In this document: positions 9,534 to 17,916 of the stretch, in pieces | Numbering within the stretch: position 1 is the first letter of the stretch | Layout of the letters: the number at the start of each line of letters is the position of its first letter | Assembly (NCBI RefSeq): GCF_022808175.1 | Contig: NZ_JALGBX010000013.1 | Span: forward strand, 1-64,000 | DNA: 64,000 nucleotides | Direction of reading: 5' to 3' | Source: Streptomyces sp. AP-93 | Lineage (GTDB): Bacteria; Actinomycetota; Actinomycetes; Streptomycetales; Streptomycetaceae | Position numbers and translations under genes: made by a program | Notes under the pieces: generated by a model | Databases searched by the model: none | Told to the model about the DNA's origin: nothing | Seen by the model: the letters and a program-made list of their open reading frames with translations, nothing else

Positions 9534-9790
9534 GGGGGGGTGGGCCTCCGAGCCGGTCTGCGGCCGCGCTGGCAACGCGGCGAATGTGGAGTGCGGACCG
9601 TGACGTCGACGGGAGTTGGCGGGGATTTCAACTCTGTCGTGTACACGGCTATGCAGTGTGCGATGTAACATGGCACACATCACATGGCTCTGGAAGTCCT
9701 CGCGGAGCAGTTCTCGACAGCTGACTGACCGTCAAATGCGAGTCCGGCGGAAGATCTGTCCGGTTCGGCCCGGCTCGTGCTGGTTTCCCG

Positions 9791-10312
9791 TCAGAGGGAG
9801 CAGGCGGATTCCGCCGTCCGGCGGCGGCCGGCTCCGTAGAGGCGTACTCGGACGTCCTGCAGTCGGGTGCCCGGCGCCGCGGACGCGTCGGCGACGGTGC
9901 GGACGAACTGGCGCCGAGCGGTGGGCTCCAGCTTCCAGGGGACCGGCAGCCGGATGTCCACCACCCCCGGGTCCGGCATGCCGACCAGCGGCCGGGGCGG
10001 CCCTCCCGGCGGCAGGAAGGTAGCCAGGCCGCGGGCGCGTTCGGCCGGGTCGGGGCCGCGGAGCAGCAGCTCGGAGGCGGTCTGCGGGCTGCCGGTGGAG
10101 GCGCTGGGCCGGGAGACGCGCTGCAGGCCGACCGCCGAGCAGAAGTGCAGGTGCAGGACGTGCGCAGGCTGCGCGTCGGGGGAGCGCAGGCCTGCCGCCG
10201 GGGCGCAGGCGGCGCGGGGGCCGGCATCGGGCACGTCGCAGGACGCCATGAGCAGACGGGACCCCAGAAGCAGGCAGCACGCGGACGCCGCCACGCGCGT
10301 ACGGGCTCTCAC
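9791..10312 (-). CDS. Lipoprotein with GerMN-like C-terminus (two-component partner)
   Basis: The gene encodes 173 residues from a GTG at 10312 that overlaps the TGA of the upstream kinase remnant by 4 bp (GTGA), a classical translational coupling. The N-terminus is a lipoprotein signal with lipobox LLMASC. The mature part contains VLHLHFCSAVGLQRVSR and a second block ending LQDVRVRLYG, which resemble the spore-germination GerMN module found in lipoproteins encoded after actinobacterial sensor kinases. It would sit on the outer face of the membrane and tune a sensor kinase. Because that kinase is destroyed here, the gene may survive without its partner. Confidence 0.65.
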   Translation of the reverse strand: MRARTRVAASACCLLLGSRLLMASCDVPDAGPRAACAPAAGLRSPDAQPAHVLHLHFCSAVGLQRVSRPSASTGSPQTASELLLRGPDPAERARGLATFLPPGGPPRPLVGMPDPGVVDIRLPVPWKLEPTARRQFVRTVADASAAPGTRLQDVRVRLYGAGRRRTAESACSL

Positions 10313-10702
10313 CGGGGTTGCCAGGGCAGCGTCAGGGGGAACACGGCCCCGAAGCGGGCGAGTTGGCGGCGCTGAGCGTGCCCCGGTGCAGGCGGGCGTT
10401 CTCCGCGGCGATGGCGAGGCCCAGACCGCTGAACCGCCGGCGCCGGCGGCTCCCGCGTCGAACCGGGAGATCTCCGTCAGGTCCTCGACCATGCGCGTCA
10501 GTTTGCGGGTCTCGCCCGCGACCAGTTCGAGGGCTTCGGAGGTGTCGGGAGTGAGCTCGCCGGAGAGGGCGACGACGGGCAGGACACCCGCCCGGCCGCA
10601 GCCGGCCAGTGCCGCAGCAAGGGCGGCGACCGCGGCGAAGGCGGCCACGGCGGGCAGGACGGCCCCGGGGGAACGACGGGTCGTGCGGCGGGCGGGGGAC
10701 AC
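10309..10702 (-). pseudogene. Decayed sensor histidine kinase
   Basis: Pieces of a histidine kinase remain in several frames. First comes an N-terminal membrane segment (AAFAAVAALAAALAGC). Next is the second helix of the dimerisation domain (ETRKLTRMVEDLTEISRFDA). Then comes the G2 box (GLGLAIAAENARLHRGTLSA), which is two frameshifts away. The last piece is the typical tail (VFPLTLPWQPR) ending in the TGA that overlaps the lipoprotein GTG. The extracellular sensor, HAMP, H-box and most of the ATP-binding domain are missing. About 400 bp remain of an expected 1.3 kb or more, and no response regulator is adjacent. This is a relic of a kinase-lipoprotein two-component operon. Confidence 0.75.
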
Positions 10703-10742
10703 ACCACGTGCGCCGCGCGCGGGGCCCGACCATACTGGGAGC

Positions 10743-11954
10743 GTGAGGCGTACTCGTACGGTCTTGCTGTGCATCGCCGGTCTGATGGGCGCGGCCCTCC
10801 CGGCGGGAACGGCCGCGGGCGTGGAGCCGGCCGCCGCGGCTCCGGGGGCGTGCGTGAAGTCTCCTGGCCCCGCCCGGGGCGACGCGCTCGAGGTCCTCAG
10901 CATCGCGCAGCAGGCCCACCGGGAGTTCGGCTTGAACTCGGTGGTCCTGAGGGTGTCCTCGGATGGCCGTGAGGTGCTCACCACGGCTCTCGGGGAATCG
11001 ATGACGGGGGTCCCGGCCGAGCCGTCCATGCGATTCCGTACGGGGTCCGTGGCCATCGTCTACATGGGCGCCGTGCTGCTCCAGCTCGTCGACGAGGGCA
11101 AGGCCTCACTCGACGATCCCGTCTCCCGCTGGCTCCCCGACGTGCCGCACGGATCGGAGATCACCCTGCGCATGCTGGGCAGTTCCACGTCCGGCCTGCA
11201 CGACTACGTCACCGACCCCGCCTTCCTCGCCGAGTTGGAGGCCAGACCGTTCCGCCAGTGGACGTCGGACGAGGTCATCGGCATCGCGACGGACAAACCG
11301 CTCCTCTACGAGCCGGGCACCAACTGGAGCTATTCGCACGCCAACTTCAACCTGCTCGGCGAGGCGCTGGAGAAGATCAGCGGCCTCCCGCTGGACCGGC
11401 TGCTGAAGGAGCGCGTGTACGGACCGCTCGCGCTGAGCGGGACCAGCAACCAGTACACCCCGCAGATCCCGGAACCGGTCCTGCACGCCTACACCTCCGA
11501 GCGCGGCACCTACGAGGAGTCCACCTTCTGGAACCCCTCGTGGACCACCACTCCCGGTGCGGTCCTCGTCCAGAACATCTGCGACCTGGACCGGTCCGCG
11601 CGCGGCGTCGGGACCGGCGAGCTGCTGTCCGCGAAGGCCTTCAAGACCCAGCTCGACCCGGGCACCATCGGGCTGGGCCACCCGACGGCCTCCTGCCCGG
11701 ACAGCGTCTGCCTCCTGACCAATACGCAGGCCCACCACTTCGGCCTGGGTGTGATCGTCGTCAACGGCTGGATCCTGACGAACCCGTCCTTCTCCGGCTA
11801 CGCGGCCATCCAGGCCTACTTGCCCGCGGAGAAGCTCGCCATCTCCGTCACCGTGACCCAGGGCCCCAAGAGCCCCGCGGGCAACTCGGCCCAGACCATA
11901 GCCGGACGCATCTCCGCCGCCCTCGCCCCCGGACACGTGCTCAAGATGCGCTGA
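10743..11954 (+). CDS. Secreted beta-lactamase-like serine hydrolase, catalytic lysine absent
   Basis: This 403-residue exported protein starts with GTG at 10743 and has a signal peptide (TVLLCIAGLMGAALPAGTAA). It matches the class C beta-lactamase/DD-peptidase fold: an FRTGSV block, LDDPVSRWLPD, GLHDY and a tyrosine motif. In place of the SxxK motif it has S102-V-A-I105, so the general-base lysine is missing. The YxN motif reads Y197-S-H. These changes make ordinary acyl-enzyme chemistry unlikely, so the protein may be a binding or scaffold pseudoenzyme. Codon use is normal and the frame is intact over the full family length. It is transcribed away from the decayed kinase. Confidence 0.85.
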   Translation: MRRTRTVLLCIAGLMGAALPAGTAAGVEPAAAAPGACVKSPGPARGDALEVLSIAQQAHREFGLNSVVLRVSSDGREVLTTALGESMTGVPAEPSMRFRTGSVAIVYMGAVLLQLVDEGKASLDDPVSRWLPDVPHGSEITLRMLGSSTSGLHDYVTDPAFLAELEARPFRQWTSDEVIGIATDKPLLYEPGTNWSYSHANFNLLGEALEKISGLPLDRLLKERVYGPLALSGTSNQYTPQIPEPVLHAYTSERGTYEESTFWNPSWTTTPGAVLVQNICDLDRSARGVGTGELLSAKAFKTQLDPGTIGLGHPTASCPDSVCLLTNTQAHHFGLGVIVVNGWILTNPSFSGYAAIQAYLPAEKLAISVTVTQGPKSPAGNSAQTIAGRISAALAPGHVLKMR

Positions 11955-12002
11955 CCCACCTCTGTCTGATCCCACCTCTGTGCGATCCCACCTCTGTACG
12001 AT
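11955..12002. repeat. Three tandem 16-bp repeats
   Basis: The unit CCCACCTCTGTNNGAT occurs three times head to tail (11955, 11971, 11987). It fills the whole gap between the serine hydrolase stop and the ATG at 12009. Only the two bases after CTGT vary. It may be a slippage product or a short operator array. Confidence 0.8.
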
Positions 12003-12008
12003 CCCGCC

Positions 12009-12877
12009 ATGATCGCCTCCACGCCAGAACCGCTGATACGTGTCCTCCACGACGAGTCCCGCCCCGACCTGCGGGAGCCGGCCCGGCCGCGGCCAGGCCG
12101 CCTGTACGTGTGGGAGCCGAGCAGTACGTCGCAGGACGCACCCGCCCCGCTCGTCGTCGTCTCGCACGGCACCGGAGGCTCGGGCAGCGAAATGGAGTGG
12201 CTGGTACGCCCGTTGCACGAGGCGGGCTTCCGGGTGGCCGCCCTCGACCACCACGGCAACAACTTCGTCGACGGCTACGAGCCCGAAGGCTTCCTCCACG
12301 TCTGGGAACGGCCCGGGACATGTCCTTCGCACTCGACGCGCTCGCCCGGGAACAGCCCCTCGGCCCGGTCGGCGTCGCGGGCTTCTCCGTCGGCGGCTAC
12401 ACGGCCGCGTCGCTGGCCGGGGCCCGCGTCGATCCGGGGATCCTGTGGGCCGTGATCACGGGCGAGGCGCCGCTGCCGGAGATCCCCGAGTTCCCCGGAG
12501 TGCTGGAGGCCCTGCGCGCGAAGCAGCCGCAGGACGAGGCCGCGCGGCGCACCCTGCAGGACGCCGGGGGAGACCTGTCCGATCCCCGGGTCCGGGCGGT
12601 CTTCCAGGTGGCTCCGGGCGTCGGCTCCTTGGTGACCCGCGAGAGCCTGGAAGCCGTCCGGGTACCGGTGGCCATCCGCTGGGGCGGCGCGGACACGATC
12701 GCCCCGTACGAGGCCGACACACGGCCCTACCTGGAGTACATCCCCACCGCGAGCGGCCGCTCGATCGGCCCGGCCGTCCGCCACGACGACTTCTTCGCCC
12801 CGGAGCCCGCCGACCCGACCGCCCGGGTCCGGGCCGGCGAGGAGGCGGCCGCCTTCTTCCTGGAGCAGCTGGGCTGA
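12009..12877 (+). pseudogene. Dienelactone-hydrolase-like alpha/beta hydrolase, single-base frameshift
   Basis: The N-terminal part (oxyanion segment VVSHGTGGSGSEMEW) and the C-terminal part (nucleophile elbow GFSVGGY, then IRWGGADTIAPY and the catalytic His in VRHDDFF) are both well preserved but lie in different frames. The switch is near 12309-12316, where one extra G in the CGGCCCGG run would restore a continuous protein of about 289 residues. Everything else looks functional, so this is either a very recent frameshift or a sequencing error in a GC run. The substrate is unknown. Confidence 0.8.
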
Positions 12878-12927
12878 CCCGGCCACCCGCCACCCGCCGC
12901 CCGCCCGCCGCCGCCCGCCGGGCCGTG

Positions 12928-13581
12928 TCACAGACTCGCGAGCAGTTCTTCGAGCGGCGCCGGTACGCGGTCCTCGTCGAGGGCCTCGACGAGGACGCGG
13001 CCGTAGCGGATCTTGCGCCCCTTCTTCGTGCCGAGGAAGCGCCGCACCTGCTGCTGCGCCGTGCGGTCCTGCTGGGCGGGCTGGCGCTGGAAGGTCCGCA
13101 GGGCTCGGTGGTCCCCCTCCTCCCGGACGAGTTCCTCCACCCTGGGCACGCCCAGCGCGCGGATGAGCTCGTCCTCCAGGTCCGCCGCGCAGACGAAGAA
13201 CCCCTGTGGCCCGGCGCCGGCCCGCTCCCAGCCGCGCGCGTAGAAGTCGCGCTCCGCCTCGTCGCACAGGCCCGTGAGGCGCAGGCCCAGACCCCGCGGT
13301 CCGAGGAACCGGGCGAACCGCGCGACGCCCATCGCACCGCCCATCGGCAGGACGCAGACCCCTTCGGCGGCCAGGTTCCGGCCCCGTCTCGCGGCCAGCG
13401 CCTCGACCGCTTCGGCGTCGCTCGCCCCTTCGAGCAGCACGACGGTCCGTACGGGCAGCCGCGAGGCAAGCCCGCGCGCCGCGTCCGCCGCCTCCCCGGC
13501 GTCCCCCACGTCACCGAGCCCACCGGCGTCACCGGCCGCCCACGCGGTCACCGCATCCCCGAACGCCACCATGTCAGCCAT
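12928..13581 (-). CDS. TOPRIM-domain protein (OLD-nuclease-type TOPRIM)
   Basis: The 217-residue protein starts at the ATG at 13581 (MADMVAFGD). A TOPRIM fold is visible: Glu51 in VVLLEGASDAEAVE, then GGAMGVARFA, an acidic LCDEAE near 107, and CAADLEDELIRALG near 131-144. This pattern matches stand-alone OLD-family TOPRIM proteins, metal-dependent nucleases that usually carry an N-terminal ATPase. No ATPase is present here or next door. A role in nucleic-acid cleavage or repair is inferred. It is divergent from the redox operon at 13818. Confidence 0.75.
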   Translation of the reverse strand: MADMVAFGDAVTAWAAGDAGGLGDVGDAGEAADAARGLASRLPVRTVVLLEGASDAEAVEALAARRGRNLAAEGVCVLPMGGAMGVARFARFLGPRGLGLRLTGLCDEAERDFYARGWERAGAGPQGFFVCAADLEDELIRALGVPRVEELVREEGDHRALRTFQRQPAQQDRTAQQQVRRFLGTKKGRKIRYGRVLVEALDEDRVPAPLEELLASL

Positions 13582-13817
13582 GGCACGAGTGTGATCCACT
13601 GAGCGCCGCCGCGGTACGCAATTTCCGCCGGTGGGAGCGCCGCTCGCCGGGACCGCCGGCCCCGGTCGGCCCCGCCCCGGATCGCGCCCGCCCCGGCGGT
13701 CCGGCCCGCCGTGCCCGTCCGCGCGGACCCGGACGATCGACCCTAGGATGGTCGGGAACCGGGTGCGGGCGGCTCGCCGCGACGCCGCCAGTCCAGGCCG
13801 CCCGGGGCGGGAGAGCC

Positions 13818-15494
13818 ATGACAGAGGCCGCCGACACGGCACGGACCGTGATCCTCACCGTGGACGACGATCCGGGCGTGTCCCGGGCCATCGCCCGGGA
13901 CCTGCGGCGTCGCTACGGCTCCGGGTACCGGATCCTGCGCGCCGAATCCGGCGAATCCGCGCTGGAGGCGCTGCGCGAGCTGAAGCTCCGCGGCGACCTG
14001 GTGGCGGTGATCCTCGCCGACTACCGGATGCCGCAGATGAACGGCATCGACTTCCTCGAAGAAGCCCTCACCGTGTACCCGGGCGCGCGCCGCGTCCTGC
14101 TGACCGCCTACGCCGACACCAATGCGGCGATCGACGCCATCAACGTGGTCGACCTCGACCACTACCTCCTCAAGCCGTGGGACCCGCCCGAGGAGAAGCT
14201 CTACCCGGTCCTGGACGACCTCCTCACCGCCTGGCGCACCGGCGACCACCGGCCCGTGCCCGCCACCAAGGTGGTCGGACACCGCTGGTCGGCGCCCTCG
14301 TCGAGCGTGCGGGAGTTCCTGGCCCGCAACCAGGTCCCGTACCGCTGGTACTCCTGCGAGGAGCCGGAGGGACAACGACTGCTGCGGGCGGCCGGGGCCG
14401 ACGGACAGCGGCTGCCCGTGGTGATCACCCCCGGGGGCACCGTACTGATCGAGCCCGACGCGCCCGGCCTCGCCGCCCACGTGGGGCTCGCGACCACGCC
14501 GACCGCCGACTTCTACGACCTCGTCGTGATCGGCGGAGGCCCGGCCGGGCTCGGCTCCGCGCTGTACGGGGCTTCCGAGCGGCTGCGCACCGTACTGGTC
14601 GAGCGGTCCGCGACCGGCGGACAGGCCGGTCAGAGCTCCCGCATCGAGAACTACCTCGGCTTCCCGGACGGAGTGTCCGGCGCCCAGCTCACCGAACGGG
14701 CCCGCCGCCAGGCAGGCCGGTTCGGTGCCGAGATCCTCACCGCACGCGAGGTCACCGGACTGGAGGTCAACGGTGCGGCCCGCGTGGTCCGCTTCTCCGA
14801 CGGCTCGGCGATCGGCGCCCAGAGCATCATCCTGGCGACCGGCGTCTCCTACCGCCGGCTCGGCGCGCCGGGCTGCGACGGCCTCACCGGCCGCGGGGTG
14901 TACTACGGCTCCTCGCTCACGGAGGCCTCCTCCTGCCTGGAACAGGACGTGTACGTCGTCGGCGGCGCCAACTCCGCCGGACAGGCGGCCATGTACCTGG
15001 CCCGCGGCGCGAAATCGGTGACGCTGCTGGTGCGCGGGGAGTCCCTGGCCGCGTCCATGTCGTACTACCTCATCCAGCAGATCGAGGAGATGCCCAACAT
15101 CACGGTGCGCACCCGCACCACCGTCGAATCGGCGCACGGCGACGGCCACCTGGAGCAGCTCACGCTGCGCGACGTGGACACCGGCGCGACCGAACTCGTC
15201 GACACCCAGTGGATGTTCGTCTTCATCGGCGCGGCCCCGCTGACCGACTGGCTGGACGGTACGGTGCTGCGCGACGACCACGGCTTCATCCTCGCCGGGC
15301 CGGACCTCACCGCGGACGGGCGGCCGCCCGCCGCATGGGAGCTGGACCGGCCGCCCTACCACCTGGAGACCAGCGTGCCCGGTGTGTTCGTGGCGGGCGA
15401 CGCGCGCGCCCGGTCGGCGAAACGAGTGGCCTCCGCCGTCGGAGAGGGAGCCATGGCCGTGATGCTCGTCCACCGGTACCTGGAGGAGTCGTGA
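13818..15494 (+). CDS. Response regulator fused to thioredoxin-reductase-like flavoprotein
   Basis: This is a 558-residue protein. Residues 10-130 are a receiver domain with acidic pocket VDDDPG, phospho-acceptor Asp68 (ILADYRMP), Thr96 (LLTAYAD) and Lys119 (LLKPW). Residues about 150-232 look like a thioredoxin-fold segment (VPYRWYSCEEPEG). From about 235 there is a class-II pyridine nucleotide-disulfide oxidoreductase with FAD motif VVIGGGPAGLGSALYGASE, an NAD(P)H-binding GGANSAGQAA, and the C-terminal GVFVAGDARA. The redox CxxC of true thioredoxin reductase is replaced by GSSLTEASSC, so direct disulfide reduction is doubtful. Phosphorylation probably controls a flavin enzyme rather than transcription. 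The stop overlaps the next start (GTGA). Confidence 0.92.
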   Translation: MTEAADTARTVILTVDDDPGVSRAIARDLRRRYGSGYRILRAESGESALEALRELKLRGDLVAVILADYRMPQMNGIDFLEEALTVYPGARRVLLTAYADTNAAIDAINVVDLDHYLLKPWDPPEEKLYPVLDDLLTAWRTGDHRPVPATKVVGHRWSAPSSSVREFLARNQVPYRWYSCEEPEGQRLLRAAGADGQRLPVVITPGGTVLIEPDAPGLAAHVGLATTPTADFYDLVVIGGGPAGLGSALYGASERLRTVLVERSATGGQAGQSSRIENYLGFPDGVSGAQLTERARRQAGRFGAEILTAREVTGLEVNGAARVVRFSDGSAIGAQSIILATGVSYRRLGAPGCDGLTGRGVYYGSSLTEASSCLEQDVYVVGGANSAGQAAMYLARGAKSVTLLVRGESLAASMSYYLIQQIEEMPNITVRTRTTVESAHGDGHLEQLTLRDVDTGATELVDTQWMFVFIGAAPLTDWLDGTVLRDDHGFILAGPDLTADGRPPAAWELDRPPYHLETSVPGVFVAGDARARSAKRVASAVGEGAMAVMLVHRYLEES

Positions 15495-17002
15495 GCGGGC
15501 AGGCGATGCCCTGCTCCCCGCAGGAGATCGGCTCGCTCTTCCTGTTCGAGAAGCTCACCCCGGAGCAGCTCGGGCGGCTGTGCGCTGAGGGCCGCGTGGA
15601 GCGGTTCGACACCGGCCCCGTCTACACCGAGGGCGACCCCGCGACCTGCTTCTACGTCATGATCGAGGGCACCGTCGTCCTGTCCCGCCGGGTCGGCGGC
15701 GACGAGGTGGAGGTCGGACGGACCTCCCAGCGCGGGGTGTACGCGGGGGCCATGCAGGCCTACCTGGGCGACCAGGTCCCGCAGACGTACAACAACTCGA
15801 TGCGGGTGACCGAACCGACGCGGTTCTTCGTGCTGCCCGCGCAGTCCTTCGCGGACGTCATGCGGGAGTGGTTCCCGATGGCCGCGCACCTGCTCGAGGG
15901 GCTCTTCTTCGGCGCCAGGAGCACCCAGCAGGTCATCGGCCAGCGCGAACGGCTCCTCGCGCTGGGCTCCTTGTCCGCAGGCCTCACCCACGAGCTCAAC
16001 AACCCGGCCGCGGCGGCCGTCCGGGCCACGGCCACCCTGCGCGAACGCGTCGGCAAGATGCGGCACAAACTGGCCCACATCTCCCAGGGGAACTACCCGC
16101 GCGAAGCGATCGCGGAACTGATCGAGATCCAGGAACGCACCGTCGAACGCGTGGCGAAAGCACCGGCGTTGAGCCCGCTCGAGGCCTCCGACCGGGAAGA
16201 CGAACTCGCCGACTGGCTGGAGGACCACGGCGTCCCCGAGGGCTGGCGGATCGCACCGGTCTTCGTCCAGGCCGGCCTGGACACGGACTGGCTGGAGCAG
16301 GTCGCGGCGCGCGTGGCCGGGGACCTCCTGCCGGGGGCCATCGGCTGGCTCAACTACACGGTCGAGACCGAGCTGTTGATGGACGAGATCGACGACTCCA
16401 CGACCCGCATCTCGCACCTCGTGGACGCCGCCAAGCAGTACTCGCAGCTCGACCGCGCCCCGCACCGGGTCGTCGACGTCCACGAACTCCTCGACAGCAC
16501 CCTGCTGATGCTCTCCGGCAAGATCGGCCCCCGGATCCGGGTGGTCAAGGAGTACGACCGCTCCGTCCCCGACGTGCCGGCCTACCCCGCGGAACTCAAC
16601 CAGGTGTGGACCAACCTCATCGACAACGCCGTCTTCGCCATCGGGAGCACGGACCGCGAGGGCACGCTGACGGTCCGCACGGCGCGCCAGGGCGACCGGC
16701 TGCTCGTGGAGTTCCGCGACACCGGGCCCGGCATCCCGTCCGAGATCCGCAGCCGCATCTTCGACCCCTTCTTCACCACCAAACCCGTCGGCGAGGGCAC
16801 CGGGCTCGGCCTGGACATCTCCTGGCGGATCGTCGTCACCAAGCACCACGGCAGCCTCCAGGTCGAGTCGGCCCCGGGCGACACCCGCTTCCAGGTACTG
16901 CTCCCGCTGACCGCCCCGGAGCCAGACCCCGACACCGAGCCAGACCCCGACACCGAGCCCGACCCCGACACCGATCCCGAGCTCTCCGAGGAGCCCGTAT
17001 GA
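15491..17002 (+). CDS. cNMP-binding-domain sensor histidine kinase
   Basis: The 503-residue protein has a GTG start overlapping the previous TGA. Residues about 15-130 form a Crp-like cyclic-nucleotide-binding domain (YTEGDPATCFYVMIEGTVVL). The H-box follows with His167 (GLTHELNNPAAA), and the insert up to about 310 is helical and charged. The HATPase domain at about 355-475 has the N box (QVWTNLIDNA), the G1 box (DTGPGIP) and the G2 box (GTGLGLDIS). No membrane segment is seen, so it is a soluble sensor, probably the cognate kinase of the upstream receiver-flavoprotein. Residues after about 475 are a Pro-Asp-Glu-rich tail coded by three 18-bp repeats. The stop overlaps the zinc-finger gene by 4 bp. 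Confidence 0.92.
   Translation: MSGQAMPCSPQEIGSLFLFEKLTPEQLGRLCAEGRVERFDTGPVYTEGDPATCFYVMIEGTVVLSRRVGGDEVEVGRTSQRGVYAGAMQAYLGDQVPQTYNNSMRVTEPTRFFVLPAQSFADVMREWFPMAAHLLEGLFFGARSTQQVIGQRERLLALGSLSAGLTHELNNPAAAAVRATATLRERVGKMRHKLAHISQGNYPREAIAELIEIQERTVERVAKAPALSPLEASDREDELADWLEDHGVPEGWRIAPVFVQAGLDTDWLEQVAARVAGDLLPGAIGWLNYTVETELLMDEIDDSTTRISHLVDAAKQYSQLDRAPHRVVDVHELLDSTLLMLSGKIGPRIRVVKEYDRSVPDVPAYPAELNQVWTNLIDNAVFAIGSTDREGTLTVRTARQGDRLLVEFRDTGPGIPSEIRSRIFDPFFTTKPVGEGTGLGLDISWRIVVTKHHGSLQVESAPGDTRFQVLLPLTAPEPDPDTEPDPDTEPDPDTDPELSEEPV
16919..16972 (+). repeat. Three tandem 18-bp coding repeats
   Basis: The unit GAGCCNGACCCCGACACC is repeated three times near the 3' end of the kinase gene and encodes EPDPDT. 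The copies are almost identical, consistent with recent slippage. Confidence 0.85.
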
Positions 17003-17352
17003 CAGCCATCGACGGAGTCGACCCGAGCGTCCCGCCCTCCGGCAGCGGCTGCGTCGAATGCGATGCGGTGGGCGGCTGGTGGTTCCACCTGCGGCGCTGC
17101 GCCCAGTGCGGCCACATCGGCTGCTGCGACTCCTCGCCGGCCCAGCACGCCACGGCCCACTGGAAGTCCACCGGCCATCCCCTGGTGCAGAGCTACGAAC
17201 CGGGTGAGGCCTGGTTCTGGGACTACGCCGCCGACGAGCTGTACGAGTCGGGCCCCGAGCTGACCCCGCCGTCCGGCCATCCGCTGGATCAGCCGGCCCC
17301 GGGCCCGTCCGACCGGCTCCCCGAGGACTGGACCCGCCGGCTCCATCGCTGA
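16999..17352 (+). CDS. UBP-type zinc finger protein
   Basis: This is a 117-residue protein starting at ATG 16999 (ATGA overlap with the kinase stop). It carries a complete ZnF-UBP domain with GSGCVECDAVGG, WWFHLRRCAQCGHIGCCDSS, then HATAHWKSTGHPLVQSYEPG, so the Cys and His ligands are in place. In eukaryotes this finger binds the C-terminal GG of ubiquitin. In bacteria it is found next to receiver-flavoprotein/kinase genes and its ligand is unknown. Its overlap with the redox kinase says it is made with, and probably works with, that pair. It ends exactly one base before the cyanase stop on the other strand. Confidence 0.9.
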   Translation: MTAIDGVDPSVPPSGSGCVECDAVGGWWFHLRRCAQCGHIGCCDSSPAQHATAHWKSTGHPLVQSYEPGEAWFWDYAADELYESGPELTPPSGHPLDQPAPGPSDRLPEDWTRRLHR

Positions 17353-17823
17353 TCAGAAGGGCTTGGTCGGCAGGTACTTGCCGTCCAGGGTGATGACCGC
17401 ACGCTCGCCGCCGTCGGGGTCGGCGACCTTCTTCACGTCGAGCTTGAAGTTGATCGCGGAGACGATGCCGTCGCCGAACTGCTCGTGGACCAGGGCCTTC
17501 AGCGTGGTGCCGTAGACCTGGAGCATCTCGTAGAAGCGGTAGATCGTCGGGTCGGTGGGAACACCGCCGGGGACGGAGCCGCGGGTCGGGATGGTCTGCA
17601 GCAGCCGCGCGTCGTCGGCGTCCAGGCCCAGGAGGGCGGCCACGGCCTCGGCCGAGGCCCGGGGCAGCGGGTGCTGGCCGAGGACCGCCGCGGTGACGAA
17701 GGCGACCGACAGGCCCGCGGCGTCCGCGATCCGCTGCCAGGTCAGGTCCTCGCGGATCTTGGCGTCCACGGCCTTGACGGCCAGAGCCTGACGGGCGGTG
17801 TTGTCGAACTGGGCGTGCACCAT
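17353..17823 (-). CDS. cynS: Cyanate hydratase (cyanase)
   Basis: The 156-residue protein converts cyanate plus bicarbonate to ammonia and carbon dioxide via carbamate. The catalytic triad is in E. coli register: Arg96 and Glu99 in IYRFYEML and Ser122 in DGIVSAINF. The N-terminal helical domain and the short C-terminal dimerisation domain are full length. A Shine-Dalgarno AAAGGA precedes the ATG at 17823. It lies 93 bp downstream of the carbonic anhydrase gene, matching the cynT-cynS order seen in E. coli. Its 3' end abuts the zinc-finger gene tail to tail with no spacer. Confidence 0.97.
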   Translation of the reverse strand: MVHAQFDNTARQALAVKAVDAKIREDLTWQRIADAAGLSVAFVTAAVLGQHPLPRASAEAVAALLGLDADDARLLQTIPTRGSVPGGVPTDPTIYRFYEMLQVYGTTLKALVHEQFGDGIVSAINFKLDVKKVADPDGGERAVITLDGKYLPTKPF

Positions 17824-17916
17824 GATGAAGGCGTCCTTTCGGTGAGCCGCTCAAGGGGGTGGGGAGAGCGGCGGATGGGGGGAAATGCGGGCCGAGGACC
17901 CGACGGGTGGCGGCGG

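Noticed and set aside
13818..15494. A genuine thioredoxin reductase in the receiver fusion
   Set aside because: The active-site Cys pair is missing (GSSLTEASSC), so the name would overstate its chemistry.
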